Notes: generated by a model from the sequence alone, not told the origin. Shown: positions 1-8,086, counted from the first letter of the stretch. The stretch is DNA of 64,000 nucleotides from Candidatus Neomarinimicrobiota bacterium (GCA_021734025.1 JAIPJS010000004.1:186001-250000); one strand, 5' to 3'. Numbers and translations: made by a program.

Positions 1-97
1 CCAGAGACTCCTCCCGGAGGAGGGATCTCGTGAAGGAACCTCCGGGGTGCCAATAACACCCCTTCCCGCCTCACAATGAGATTGCGAGGCTAATGGC
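1..97. repeat. Dispersed mosaic intergenic repeat (family A), copy 1
   Basis: The window opens inside a copy of a palindrome-rich repeat found at least five more times (near 12.3, 16.7, 24.6, 27.4 and 47.7 kb). Recognisable pieces are CTCCTCCCGGAGGAG (self-complementary arms), GATCTCGTGAAGGAACCTCC and a hairpin with arms CTCACAAT/ATTGCGAG at about 72-94. No coding frame is credible. The left end lies outside the window. Confidence 0.75.
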
Positions 98-212
98 TAT
101 ATCTGTAGCACCTTTTTCCGTCAATTGTAACCTATCGTTATCTCTTTCATCATAGTATGTATGAAGAAAAGGAAGAAAGGCCAGCGGGAACTTTGATTTC
201 GGGACGGATGTT

Positions 213-243
213 TTTACATTACATAAAGAAAACGCTATATAAT
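213..243 (+). promoter_or_regulatory. Sigma70-type promoter of the arsR operon
   Basis: A -35-like TTTACA at 213-218 is followed after 17 bp by TATATA (part of TATATAAT, 236-243). Transcription would begin close to 250, at the first ATG (249). The message would therefore be nearly leaderless, or translation would start at the second ATG (264). I saw no obvious operator palindrome around it. Confidence 0.5.
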
Positions 244-248
244 AAAAA

Positions 249-569
249 ATGAATGATACTCCCATGAATACAAAGACAACCTCGCTTGATCCGGAGCAGA
301 TGCAACATGCTGCCCGGGTTCTGAAAACGCTGGGACATCCGACACGGCTGGCTATCATAGAGACGCTCGAAGAAGGTGAACGGAACGTGACTGACATTCA
401 GGAGACCATTGGGGAACCGCAGGCGATTACGTCGCAACATCTGCGGCTGATGGAATCCAGGGAAATTCTCACGTCCCGGCGCGACGGCGTTCAGGTCTAT
501 TACGATTTGAAGAATAAATTCATCACACAGATTTTGGAGTGTATCAAAGGATGTGGCAGAAAATTATAG
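249..569 (+). CDS. ArsR/SmtB-family transcriptional regulator
   Basis: Winged-helix repressor of about 106 residues, the usual ArsR length. The family signature LKTLGHPTRLAIIETL lies near residues 26-41, and the recognition-helix region around 55-75 contains TSQHLRLMES. The typical alpha3 ELCVC-type metal site is absent, but the C-terminus carries a Cys pair (ECIKGCG), so a thiol or metal/sulfur signal is plausible (inference). First gene of a five-gene run; its end overlaps the next gene. The ATG at 264 is an alternative start because the predicted promoter leaves almost no leader for 249. Repressors of this type usually control their own operon. Confidence 0.85.
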   Translation: MNDTPMNTKTTSLDPEQMQHAARVLKTLGHPTRLAIIETLEEGERNVTDIQETIGEPQAITSQHLRLMESREILTSRRDGVQVYYDLKNKFITQILECIKGCGRKL

Positions 570-784
570 AAAAGCAGTGGTGGAAACCGTCGCTGGGTGT
601 GCTGCTCGGTGGCATCGCCGGTTTCGGCTATTACTATTATATCGGATGCGCAACCGGTGGATGTCCGATCCAATCCAATCCGTATCTCATGACGGGATAC
701 GGCATCTTACTGGGATTGGTGTTTGGAATCCCCGGCAAGAAAGAGAAAGATTCAAATGAAAATATGGAAGTGAAGGAGGCTTAG
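551..784 (+). CDS. DUF6132-like small membrane protein
   Basis: About 77 residues. One strongly hydrophobic segment (residues about 14-32) is followed by the motif GCATGGCPIQSNPYLMTGYG with two cysteines, then a second hydrophobic stretch and a charged tail. This Cys-containing GC..G.CPI.SNP arrangement is what I associate with DUF6132 proteins of FCB bacteria; their function is unknown. The ATG at 551 was chosen over the GTG at 539; both overlap the 3' end of the arsR-type gene, so the two are probably translationally coupled. The DUF302 gene starts 2 bp after the stop. Confidence 0.7.
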   Translation: MWQKIIEKQWWKPSLGVLLGGIAGFGYYYYIGCATGGCPIQSNPYLMTGYGILLGLVFGIPGKKEKDSNENMEVKEA

Positions 785-786
785 CT

Positions 787-1185
787 ATGCAGTACGGACA
801 TTCAAGAACGGTTAATCTCTCATACGATGATGCGCTGGAACGTGTACAGGAGGAACTGAAAGAACGCGGCTTTGGCGTACTCACCGAAGTGGATGTAAAA
901 GCCACCATGAAGGAAAAACTCGACGAGGATATGAATAATTATAAAATCCTCGGCGCGTGTAATCCACCGTTTGCCCATGAGGCGTTGCAGATGGAAACGG
1001 AACTGGGGCTGCTGCTCCCGTGCAATGTCATTGTCTATACCAATGATGACGGCGAGACGGTGATCTCATCCATCGACGCCAACACAATGCTTTCGGTGGT
1101 CGATAATCCGGAGATGGACAAGGTGGCATCCCAGGTGACGGAGTTACTGCAGGATGCTGTTAATGCCGTCGCAGATAACGCGTAA
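787..1185 (+). CDS. DUF302 domain protein
   Basis: A 132-residue soluble protein matching the DUF302 pattern: an N-terminal GHSRTVNLSYDDALERVQEE strand-helix, FGVLTEVDVKATMKEKL near residues 31-47, and a later YKILGACNPPFAHEALQ block followed by GLLLPCNVIVY. The conserved Cys in GACNP and in LPCNV are both present. DUF302 proteins are often encoded beside sulfur, arsenic or redox genes; the molecular role is not established. It follows the DUF6132-like gene after 2 bp and is preceded by a strong AAGGAGG. Confidence 0.85.
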   Translation: MQYGHSRTVNLSYDDALERVQEELKERGFGVLTEVDVKATMKEKLDEDMNNYKILGACNPPFAHEALQMETELGLLLPCNVIVYTNDDGETVISSIDANTMLSVVDNPEMDKVASQVTELLQDAVNAVADNA

Positions 1186-1194
1186 GGAGCATCA

Positions 1195-1284
1195 ATGACC
1201 GACGGAATAGCCATACTTTTGTTTTTCGTGGTGTACTATATAGTACTCCGGTGGATTGGCCCCAAAACGGGCATCCACACCTGA
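1195..1284 (+). CDS. 29-residue single-pass membrane peptide
   Basis: A short frame starts 9 bp after the DUF302 stop, with an AAGGAGC ribosome-binding site. The peptide has one hydrophobic helix (residues about 5-22) and ends WIGPKTGIHT. I recall similar tiny proteins ending W..P..G..T in FCB genomes, but have no family name. Its position inside a tight operon, a proper SD and the clean membrane-helix composition support it being real. It is below the length cutoff of most gene finders. Confidence 0.6.
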   Translation: MTDGIAILLFFVVYYIVLRWIGPKTGIHT

Positions 1285-1366
1285 GGCGTACCATTTCCTC
1301 AGGACGGGGAACAGTCAAAAACGAGTTGCACACCATTACAGATAGAAAAAAAGGAGTCTGATACAG

Positions 1367-1579
1367 ATGCCAATGTTTGAATTTCGGTGCCGGAGTTGCG
1401 GCACCACCTTTGACGAACTGGTATCCTCATCCCAGGTGAAGGATGATGATATTGCGTGCCCGGATTGCGGTGAGTATGCGGCAGAGAAGCTCATGTCCGC
1501 CTTTGCGTCCAGCGGCGGATCCTCGCCGAGTTATGCTGGTTCCAGCGGCGGAAGTTGCGGAACGGGGGGCTTCACCTGA
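1367..1579 (+). CDS. FmdB-family zinc-ribbon protein
   Basis: A 70-residue protein with the FmdB/CxxC_CxxC regulatory-protein pattern: MPMFEFRCRSCGTTFDELV, then IACPDCG about 20 residues later, so two CxxC pairs build a zinc ribbon (residues about 8-36). A Ser/Gly-rich tail (GGSSPSYAGSSGGSCGTGG) follows, as in many family members. FmdB proteins are small putative regulators of unclear target. AAAAAGGAG precedes the ATG. It lies about 80 bp after the small membrane peptide and is the last gene before a terminator. Confidence 0.85.
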   Translation: MPMFEFRCRSCGTTFDELVSSSQVKDDDIACPDCGEYAAEKLMSAFASSGGSSPSYAGSSGGSCGTGGFT

Positions 1580-1620
1580 GCATAGGATCAGAGCAGGTCG
1601 GTGACCTGCTGCCGAAACAT

Positions 1621-1655
1621 CAGCCCTTCGGGAATGACCCCGGAGGGCTTTTTTT
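1621..1655 (+). terminator. Rho-independent terminator after fmdB-like gene
   Basis: An imperfect GC-rich hairpin with arms AGCCCT.CGG and CCGGAGGGCT is followed by TTTTTTT. It lies about 45 bp after the last gene of the arsR-led operon and closes that transcription unit. Confidence 0.75.
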
Positions 1656-1842
1656 ACGTCCGTAAATTTTGCCAGAGATACTCAGAGCTTTCGCCCCGAT
1701 ACCTTCAAATTCCGAAGTAATATTTCCGAAACATACATTGCGAAAAACATCGGCAGGGTTTAGCTTATCTTTTTGAGAAAATATTTTATTTGACTAACTT
1801 TATTCAGGAAAAATTTCCAATGACTATATCGGGAGTTGAGTT

Positions 1843-2640
1843 ATGAAAGTCGAAGTGAATGGTATAGATCTGAACTTTGGTGACAGCGGAGAAGGCGTGC
1901 CGGTTATTTTGCTCCACGGATTCCCGTTTGATCGAAATCTCTGGTATGACCAGGTAAGCGCATTACAGGATCATTGCAGAGTCATCACTCCCGATCTTCG
2001 CGGTTTTGGCGATTCGAAAGCACCGGAGGAGCCGGTGAGTATGTCCCAATATGCTGCTGATGTAGTAGCTATGATGGATTTACTAAATATCGAAAGGGCA
2101 ATCGTTGGCGGACTTTCTATGGGGGGATATATCAGCCTGGCCATTGCAGAACAGTATCCGGAGCGGCTGCTGGGATTAATTCTTTCCAATACAAAAGCCT
2201 CCAAAGATACGGCGGCCCAGCGCCAAAATCGGTATAACATCTCGGAAAAAACTCATTACGACGGCACGGAATTTTTAGTGAAAGATCTGCTGGAAAAAGT
2301 ATTGTGTGAGAACACCCTGAAAGAGCATCCGGACATCGTGGAGTACACCCAGCAGATGATGCGCCGTCAGCCAGGGGCTGGTGTTCGGGGAGCGCTGGCG
2401 GGTATGGCGGAGCGGAAAGACCGGGAATTTATCCTGAGTGAAATTGAGGTGCCGGTACTGGTCATCTCCGGGAAAAACGACTCCTTGATTCCGGTCTTCG
2501 ACAGTAAGATGATGGTTCGGGAAATGCCACATGCCCATCTGGAAATTATTGCTGACTCCGGACATCTCTCCAATCTGGAGCAGCCGGAGCTCTACAACGA
2601 TATCCTGCTGCGGTACATCCAACCGTTTGATGCCGAATGA
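1843..2640 (+). CDS. Alpha/beta hydrolase (enol-lactonase-like)
   Basis: 265 residues with a complete alpha/beta-hydrolase core. It has an oxyanion-hole LLHGFPFDRNLW near residue 24, the nucleophile elbow GGLSMGGY (Ser near 94), an acid in VISGKNDSLIP near 212, and the catalytic His in DSGHLSNLEQPE near 243. The layout matches the 3-oxoadipate enol-lactonase/haloperoxidase-like subgroup, but the substrate cannot be read from sequence. The gene stands alone, downstream of an AT-rich leader and convergent with the PAP2 gene. AUG preceded by GGGAGTTGAG. Confidence 0.85.
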   Translation: MKVEVNGIDLNFGDSGEGVPVILLHGFPFDRNLWYDQVSALQDHCRVITPDLRGFGDSKAPEEPVSMSQYAADVVAMMDLLNIERAIVGGLSMGGYISLAIAEQYPERLLGLILSNTKASKDTAAQRQNRYNISEKTHYDGTEFLVKDLLEKVLCENTLKEHPDIVEYTQQMMRRQPGAGVRGALAGMAERKDREFILSEIEVPVLVISGKNDSLIPVFDSKMMVREMPHAHLEIIADSGHLSNLEQPELYNDILLRYIQPFDAE

Positions 2641-2866
2641 TTTTTTTGTAGCAGAAGTACTTTACAGTTATAGAGGAAACGGGGTCTTTCTACGCATTCT
2701 TTGAAAGTATTACGGACCGAGTGTTGAGTAAAATCTGTGTTAGTTTGGATTATTCACAAATTCATAGAAAAACGAGCGCTTCCGAAGCGATCCACCGAAG
2801 ATAACCCTCGTTCTCACCTTCGGGGCAGCTGGTTTTTCCCGGAAGGTGGCTAGCTTGCATAGTAGC

Positions 2867-2904
2867 CTACCCGCCAGGAAAATATCGAGCTACCTGGCGG
2901 GTAG
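2867..2904. repeat. Long perfect hairpin in a gene-free gap
   Basis: Twelve-base arms CTACCCGCCAGG and CCTGGCGGGTAG flank a 14-base loop. There is no T run on either side, so it is not a standard terminator. It sits in the roughly 410-bp gap (2641-3052) between convergent genes; the remainder of that gap holds family-A-like palindromic debris and no credible gene. Confidence 0.65.
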
Positions 2905-3026
2905 AACATTGGCTCTCCCCTTCTGCTTTCTCCTTCCGCTATGCTCCCCATGAACAAGGATATGGAGATACCGAAAACTTCCAACTCTAACATTAATACA
3001 CAGTAACGAGAACACTCGAGCACCTG

Positions 3027-3048
3027 CCCCGAAGGGATCCCTTTGGGG
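3027..3048. repeat. CCCC..GGGG hairpin just after the PAP2 stop
   Basis: The sequence CCCCGAAGGGATCCCTTTGGGG folds on itself. A nearly identical copy with the same flanks (CACC.GCCCCGAAGG before, GAA.ACTAT after) lies at about 52378-52400. Both sit just downstream of a minus-strand stop codon, suggesting a transcript-end module rather than chance. It is also a piece of family A. Confidence 0.55.
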
Positions 3049-3052
3049 AACA

Positions 3053-3655
3053 CTATAGCACTGTCGTATCCTCCCGCCATTCCAGCCAGGTGCGTTCCCG
3101 TTTCCGTTGGCCGTTATTAATGAGAATCAGCAAGCCAATGAACAGATAAGCCATCCCAAATCCGAATAGCCCTCCGAAAAAGATATCGCCGGGATAATGC
3201 ACTCCGACATACACCCGGGAGAAGGCAACAACCGCGGCGAAACTCCAGAGGTACCACCGGATTTTCCGGTAGAAAAATGCCAACACAGTCATGCTGGCGA
3301 ACATGTTGGCCGCGTGGTTGGAGACAAATCCGTACCTTCCGCCACAATTTACCAACAGGCGGAGCGTATCCATCTCGTGGCACGGCCTGGAGCGTTCGAC
3401 GACCGGCTTAATAATTTGAGCCGCCACTGCGTCCGCGAGCCCGGTTGCAATAAGGAGAACCACCGCAGCAATCCTGCCGCGCTTCCCGCCGAAAATCAGG
3501 AGCCCGAACCAGATCAAAAATATCGGAATAATGAAATGTTCTTCCTCTGTGATGAACGGCATCAGGACATCGAAAACCGGATTGGCGATGAACGTATTAC
3601 CAAGGCGAAACAGGGCGACATCTATGGAATGAAAAAAGGCTACCAGTGATTCCAT
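3053..3655 (-). CDS. PAP2-superfamily membrane phosphatase
   Basis: 200 residues with about five to six hydrophobic segments and the three PAP2 motifs in order: KPVVERSRP (KX6RP, about residues 83-91), FVSNHAANMF (an SxH variant of PSGH, about 110-119) and SRVYVGVHYPGD (SRX5HX3D, about 146-157). Such proteins dephosphorylate undecaprenyl diphosphate or related lipid phosphates at the outer face of the inner membrane. The substrate is inferred from family. It is alone on its strand, convergent with the hydrolase gene. Confidence 0.85.
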   Translation of the reverse strand: MESLVAFFHSIDVALFRLGNTFIANPVFDVLMPFITEEEHFIIPIFLIWFGLLIFGGKRGRIAAVVLLIATGLADAVAAQIIKPVVERSRPCHEMDTLRLLVNCGGRYGFVSNHAANMFASMTVLAFFYRKIRWYLWSFAAVVAFSRVYVGVHYPGDIFFGGLFGFGMAYLFIGLLILINNGQRKRERTWLEWREDTTVL

Positions 3656-3770
3656 GGAGGAATAATCTCAGTCAATAAAAAAATGGATTGAGTTGTTGCA
3701 GATGCAGTGAAAGTGTGCAGCTATAGGGGATTAAAATATTGTTTGAAGAATACTTCAGTGACGTATCCCG

Positions 3771-4151
3771 TTACTCATCATTGTGTTGACCATCGAGTTC
3801 TTTCGGATTGCCTCCGAGCTCTTCAATGGCTTCCGTGACCGATTCCGAGGATTCAAATGCATCCTGCAGTTTGGAAATCTTGAGCAGGTTCAGCACCTTG
3901 GGGGCGGGATTGACCAGATAACACGCCCCATCTTTCTGGACAACCTGTCGTCGTGCAAATAGCAGGGCACCCAGTCCGCTGCTGTCTACCATCTTGACCG
4001 TATCCAGATCGATGATAATATTCGTGAATTCTCCCTCATTGAGCGCGATGAGCATTTCCCGCTTAAATTTATCTGCGCCGTGGGCATCCAGAATCATGTT
4101 CTGTACCCGGAATACCACCGTATCGCCCACTGTCTGATGTTCAAATTTCAT
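3771..4151 (-). CDS. STAS-domain anti-sigma factor antagonist-like protein
   Basis: 126 residues. The STAS fold spans about residues 5-105, with the phosphorylatable serine in the classic VDSSGLGALLFARR motif near residues 55-68. These proteins bind anti-sigma kinases and release them on dephosphorylation. No partner kinase or phosphatase gene lies nearby, so the circuit cannot be assigned. The acidic tail (about 20 residues) is non-conserved. AAGGAGAG precedes the ATG. Confidence 0.85.
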   Translation of the reverse strand: MKFEHQTVGDTVVFRVQNMILDAHGADKFKREMLIALNEGEFTNIIIDLDTVKMVDSSGLGALLFARRQVVQKDGACYLVNPAPKVLNLLKISKLQDAFESSESVTEAIEELGGNPKELDGQHNDE

Positions 4152-4387
4152 GAGACTCTCCTTCGTACCTTATCAAAACCCACGTTCCCGGAGTTATGTT
4201 TAACTTCAGGAGCGCATTCCATCGCGCTGAAATAAACCATTAATTAAAGTGAATTTTGCACACGACTGAATTACCCAAAATTAGATTGCAGCCGTATCTA
4301 ATTCAAGGGAAAAGGATAGCAATAAAAATATTTTACGTGGAATTCACACCGGGATGATACCGGAAGCCGGGAAAAGTTCCACCCCGG

Positions 4388-5359
4388 TCAGGATTCGTTC
4401 TTTAACTCCTCAATCATCCGGGGAACAACTTCGAACAGATCTCCCGTGATTCCGTAGTCTGCTACCTTGAAGATCGGGGCATCCGGATCCTTGTTGATAG
4501 CGACGATGACCTTGGATGACCGCATCCCCGCCAGGTGCTGAATCGCTCCGGAGATACCACAGGCTACGTACAGCGCCGGGGACACGGTTTTTCCTGTTTG
4601 TCCCACCTGTTCGGAATACGGCCGCCATCCCGCATCCGTCACAGCGCGGCTAGCACCGACAGCGGCACTCATCGCATCCGCCAGTTTCTCAATAATTTCA
4701 AAGTCTTCCGGAGAACCGACTCCACGTCCGCCAGAGACGATCCGGTTCGCCTCGGTGAGCTCTGGCCGTTCGCTTTCGGATACTTCGAACCGGGCTGTCA
4801 CCCGCAGCGCATTGTCGGGGAGGCTCACGTCCAGATTTTCGACACTGGCTTCGCCGGGATGCTCTTCAGGTGGATATGTATTCGGTCGCACCGTCAGGAC
4901 GGCTGGTGATTGCTGAAACGTGATGTTCACCAGGCTCTTCCCGGCATAGACGGGACGCTTCGCGGTGACAGTGCCGTCCTGATATTGGATTTCGGTCACA
5001 TCAGAGCCGTTTCCCACACCGAGCTTGGCAGCAACGACCGGCGCTAAATCCTGCCCCATAGAATCGGCGGGAAACAGTACCACTGCCGGATCGGCCTGCT
5101 CAATTGCTGCCCGGATATACTCAGCATAGGCCAGACCGGAATAATTCGCCAGTTCGCCATCATCGGCTACATAAATCGTGGACGCACCAAATTGACTAAT
5201 ATCGTCGGTAATCGAACTGACACCGTCCCCAACTACTACTGTAGAAACGGTGGTTCCGGAGCTCTCCGCTATTTGATACCCGGCGGTCAGCACCTCTTTG
5301 GCTGCTTTCATAAGTTGACCATTACGCTGTTCGGCAAATACGAGAATTCCTTCGGCCAT
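4388..5359 (-). CDS. etfA: Electron transfer flavoprotein alpha subunit
   Basis: 323 residues, the normal length. The N-terminal half has the Rossmann-like Etf fold. The C-terminal FAD domain carries ALYVACGISGAIQHLAGM (about 254-271) and SKVIVAINKDPDAPIF (about 273-288), the standard FAD-binding signature of EtfA. With EtfB it accepts electrons from acyl-CoA dehydrogenases and passes them to the quinone pool. It lies 12 bp downstream of etfB in the same direction, and an acyl-CoA dehydrogenase is encoded 6 kb away. Confidence 0.95.
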   Translation of the reverse strand: MAEGILVFAEQRNGQLMKAAKEVLTAGYQIAESSGTTVSTVVVGDGVSSITDDISQFGASTIYVADDGELANYSGLAYAEYIRAAIEQADPAVVLFPADSMGQDLAPVVAAKLGVGNGSDVTEIQYQDGTVTAKRPVYAGKSLVNITFQQSPAVLTVRPNTYPPEEHPGEASVENLDVSLPDNALRVTARFEVSESERPELTEANRIVSGGRGVGSPEDFEIIEKLADAMSAAVGASRAVTDAGWRPYSEQVGQTGKTVSPALYVACGISGAIQHLAGMRSSKVIVAINKDPDAPIFKVADYGITGDLFEVVPRMIEELKNES

Positions 5360-5371
5360 TATTCTATCCTC

Positions 5372-6127
5372 CTACAATACTTTGGCTTCTTCTTTGAGCA
5401 GACGAATCAATTCCGGCACAGCATCGGCACTGTCGCCGAGAATTCGGCCGGGCGGCGATTCCGGCGGCATCTCCATAGATTCAATCACCACTGAATCCGC
5501 TTCCGGAAATTGTACGTCACTTACATCAATGGGCTTTTTCTTTGCCTGCATAATGCCCTTCAACGCAGCGTATCGTGGCTCGTTAAGCCCCTTATCCGTC
5601 GTAAAGACCGCGGGAAATTCACCCTCATAAATCTCGCGTCCGCCTTCCACTTCGCGGGTTGCGGTAAAGGAGGTTCCCTCAATTTCCAGTTGGGTTACGG
5701 TACTTACGCAAGGGATATCCAGCAATGCACTCAGCATTGGGCCGACCTGATGATTATCGTCGTCTACCGCTTTTTTTCCGCAGAAGATAACATCATAGTC
5801 CAATTCTTCGATTGATGTTGCCAGGGCCCTGGCTATGCTAAAACTATCTTTCAGGCGAACATCCTCGGCATCCAGGCGAATACCCTTGTCCGCCCCCATG
5901 GCAAGCGCGGTGCGCATCGCCGAGGTAGCAGACTCGGGACCGACAGTAATCACTGTTACCTCCCCACCGGCGGCTTCCTTCAGTTGCAGCGCTTCTTCCA
6001 CGGCGAATTCGTCGTACGGGTTCAGTACAAAATTCACATCGGATTCATCGATAGACTTCCCGTCCTCGCCAATCTTTACTTTTGTTTCGGTATCGGGAAC
6101 CTGTTTGATACACACGAGAATATTCAC
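5372..6127 (-). CDS. etfB: Electron transfer flavoprotein beta subunit
   Basis: 251 residues beginning NILVCIKQVPDTETKV, the EtfB N-terminus. The AMP/nucleotide-binding region includes the EtfB block GADKGIRL near residue 80 and VITVGPESA near residue 59. The characteristic EVEGGREIYEGEFPAVFTTD stretch is near residues 158-177. Translation starts at a GTG (6125-6127) with a near-perfect AAAGGAGG seven to eight bases upstream. First gene of the etfBA pair. Confidence 0.95.
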   Translation of the reverse strand: MNILVCIKQVPDTETKVKIGEDGKSIDESDVNFVLNPYDEFAVEEALQLKEAAGGEVTVITVGPESATSAMRTALAMGADKGIRLDAEDVRLKDSFSIARALATSIEELDYDVIFCGKKAVDDDNHQVGPMLSALLDIPCVSTVTQLEIEGTSFTATREVEGGREIYEGEFPAVFTTDKGLNEPRYAALKGIMQAKKKPIDVSDVQFPEADSVVIESMEMPPESPPGRILGDSADAVPELIRLLKEEAKVL

Positions 6128-6325
6128 GAATGACCTCCTTTATCTGGTCAAAATATCTGTGAGAAAATGAGTGTTAAAAAGGTAGTAATTCCGGCACCAC
6201 GGTGCAAGCGGAGAGGAGACTGTGGGTGGTATGAAGTCCCCGCAAATTCTTCTGAAGTTCTGCATGGACACCCGTCGTCTTGCCTCGGGTTTTTCGACAT
6301 TAGAATCAGGTCGTCCCGGACAAGT

Positions 6326-6463
6326 CAGCGGTTTTGTGTGAAAGTCGACCAACTTGGCAATGGATCTTTTCCGGTTCGTCCGATATCCCAGGGATAAACT
6401 CCCATGTTCCCAGAGGTGTCGAATGACCGGAAAATCTTCCTTGGAATACTGCCGGATTTGCAT
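6326..6463 (-). pseudogene. Possible N-terminal fragment of a GNAT acetyltransferase
   Basis: About 46 codons read MQIRQYSKEDFPVIRHLWEH and then SLSLGYRTNRKRSIAKL, resembling the first strand and helix of GNAT N-acetyltransferases. After this the frame runs into repeat-like sequence with no acetyl-CoA binding motif. There is no good ribosome-binding site. I read it as a remnant; resemblance over a short stretch could be chance. The rest of the 6128-6590 gap contains no gene. Confidence 0.35.
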
Positions 6464-6590
6464 ACGGTCAATTTCCGGGATTTCCGCCGGAGGCGCAAGC
6501 CGTTTTCATCGCCGGGAATTCTTTTTTGTGGATGTCAAAAATATTTCCAATCTTATGCACCAAACATAAAGATGACAGGGAGGCTCATCT

Positions 6591-6905
6591 ATGACGTCTG
6601 ACATACAAATTAACACGTGGAACAGGGAGGAACCGCCCGATCCGGAGCAGTTGAAGCAACAACTCCGCAAAGAAGGCTATGGCGGTATTCACGCCTTCAC
6701 TGATCGTCCGGGGGCCACCTATGGGGACCATCAGCACGATTACATCGAAGTACGCTGGCTGGTCCAGGGTGAAGTAACTTTCGGAGTAAATGGCGAAGAT
6801 TATACCCTGAAGCCCGGCGACCGGCTGGACATGCCGGCCAACACCGTCCACGACGCCAGAATCCATCCGGAGAAAGGCGCCACATATATTTGCGCGTCGA
6901 AGTGA
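6591..6905 (+). CDS. Small cupin-domain protein
   Basis: 104 residues forming one cupin barrel. Motif 1 is GDHQHDYIEVRWLVQGEVTF (about residues 44-63) with the metal-ligand His pair and Glu; motif 2 is PGDRLDMPANTVHDARI (about 74-90) with the third His. A mononuclear metal site is therefore complete. The catalytic or sensing role is unknown. A good GGGAGG site lies upstream of the ATG. It is monocistronic: composite repeats follow directly. Confidence 0.8.
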   Translation: MTSDIQINTWNREEPPDPEQLKQQLRKEGYGGIHAFTDRPGATYGDHQHDYIEVRWLVQGEVTFGVNGEDYTLKPGDRLDMPANTVHDARIHPEKGATYICASK

Positions 6906-6911
6906 AAATTC

Positions 6912-7164
6912 TGGGTATAGGGAATAAGGAGAAGGGAGACAGGAGAAACCTGTTTGTTGTGGGTTGTTTGTAGTTCGTTGCAGAATAATAATCTGGACTT
7001 TGGAACAAACGTGTATTAAAAATTTGTAGAATAAATAACCAACAACACTAATAACTCAGGAACTCTTAACGATTAAGATTATCCCGCAGGATGATTTCGT
7101 TGGGAGTATTATGGTTAAATAAACGTACAACTGTAACACTGTAACACGATAACACATTAACACT
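6912..7164. repeat. Composite short-period repeat (family B), copy 1
   Basis: Between the cupin and zinc-ribbon genes. Modules in order: GGGTATAGGGAATAAGG and GGGAGACAGG purine runs, a TTTGTTGTGGGTTGTTTGTAG heptamer-like module, GATTAAGATTA, and an octamer array TGTAACAC/TGTAACAC/GATAACAC/ATTAACAC ending just before the SD and ATG of the next gene (about 7125-7162). The same modules occur downstream of genes at 49.3, 58.4 and 61.2 kb. Confidence 0.7.
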
Positions 7165-7172
7165 GGAGTTTT

Positions 7173-7571
7173 ATGTATTGCACTCAATGCGGCACCGAAC
7201 TTCCCGACCAGGCACAGTTTTGTGCGAAGTGCGGGGCGGAGAAGGTGAACAGATGGCAGACGAAGTCACAACACTCTGAAAATTCAGGAAACAATCCTCA
7301 GGATAGCACAGAGGGAGAATTCGTCACGGAGGAAAAAGATCGATACAACCGCAAGGCACCGCCGAAGATTTCACCTCTCTATCTGTTTTTGGCGCTGGTT
7401 GGCATCGGATTGATCCTGGTGCTGCTGAATCCGTGGCACGCCGAACAGGAGCGCCCTGAAGATTTTGAGGGAACACGAAACAGCTCCCAACAAATCACAC
7501 CAATTAAGCAAAATATCCCGTCAGAGGTCTTATTTCACATCAATGAAAACCTAATTGCTAATTTCGAATAA
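7173..7571 (+). CDS. Zinc-ribbon protein with one transmembrane helix
   Basis: 132 residues. The N-terminal zinc ribbon is MYCTQCGTELPDQAQFCAKC (two CxxC pairs, residues 3-20), then a polar linker, then a single hydrophobic helix at about 70-90 (LYLFLALVGIGLILVLL) and a polar tail. This is the common zinc_ribbon_2-plus-TM architecture with no defined function. GGAG precedes the ATG, directly after the octamer repeat array. Two small membrane-protein genes follow in the same direction. Confidence 0.75.
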   Translation: MYCTQCGTELPDQAQFCAKCGAEKVNRWQTKSQHSENSGNNPQDSTEGEFVTEEKDRYNRKAPPKISPLYLFLALVGIGLILVLLNPWHAEQERPEDFEGTRNSSQQITPIKQNIPSEVLFHINENLIANFE

Positions 7572-7600
7572 TATTCGGACCAAAATACAGGAGCAAGGAA

Positions 7601-7723
7601 ATGCATGAAAAAACTGATACTTCAGAAACTCAAAAATCCGAAATGTTACACACAAGCGGACTCTGGCTGACACTCCTTGTCCTCGGACTGGCAACTACCG
7701 TAATCGGAATACTTGCCATCTGA
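7601..7723 (+). CDS. 40-residue membrane peptide
   Basis: A short frame with CAGGAGCAAGG upstream and its stop codon (TGA 7721-7723) immediately followed by the ATG of the next gene, a layout typical of coupled translation. The first 20 residues are polar (Thr/Glu/Ser/Lys rich); the last 20 form a hydrophobic helix (WLTLLVLGLATTVIGILAI). No family recognised. Reality is supported by the SD, the exact junction and the composition. Confidence 0.55.
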   Translation: MHEKTDTSETQKSEMLHTSGLWLTLLVLGLATTVIGILAI

Positions 7724-8086
7724 ATGACGACACTCACAAACCGTACATTTCTCAGCGCTGTCCTGGTATTTATACTATTTCACGGCTTAGATGCGCTCGG
7801 TGTTAGCATCCCTGTCGGAGATGGCTTTTTCCGGGCATATCTGGACGATTTCCTTTGTTTGCCGATTCTGCTCACTTTTGTTCTGTATATTCACCGGAAA
7901 TATCGGGTAAAGTCCGAAAATTATCGCCTGCCGATTCTGCATACGGTCCTTGCCTTCGTTATAATCGGGATGGCTTTTGAGATAATCTATCCCTTCGTCT
8001 CGACCCAGGGAACCGCCGATATTCTGGATCTTCTGGCATATGGAGGCGGAGGAATCATCTTTGACCAGTGGATAAATGTTGTTTGA
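7724..8086 (+). CDS. Four-helix small membrane protein, FCB-type
   Basis: 120 residues with four hydrophobic segments (about 8-24, 43-59, 71-90 and 100-116). The stretch FRAYLDDFLCLPILLTFVLY between the first two helices resembles a group of ~110-residue FCB membrane proteins, sometimes auto-annotated as magnesium citrate transporters. I do not trust that functional label. It starts directly at the stop of the 40-residue peptide gene. Confidence 0.6.
   Translation: MTTLTNRTFLSAVLVFILFHGLDALGVSIPVGDGFFRAYLDDFLCLPILLTFVLYIHRKYRVKSENYRLPILHTVLAFVIIGMAFEIIYPFVSTQGTADILDLLAYGGGGIIFDQWINVV

Noticed and set aside
1772-1802. Bacteroidetes-type promoter TTTG-N19-TAACTTTA before the hydrolase gene
   Set aside because: One near match in AT-rich DNA; other genes here fit the TTGACA/TATAAT code, so I do not claim this box.
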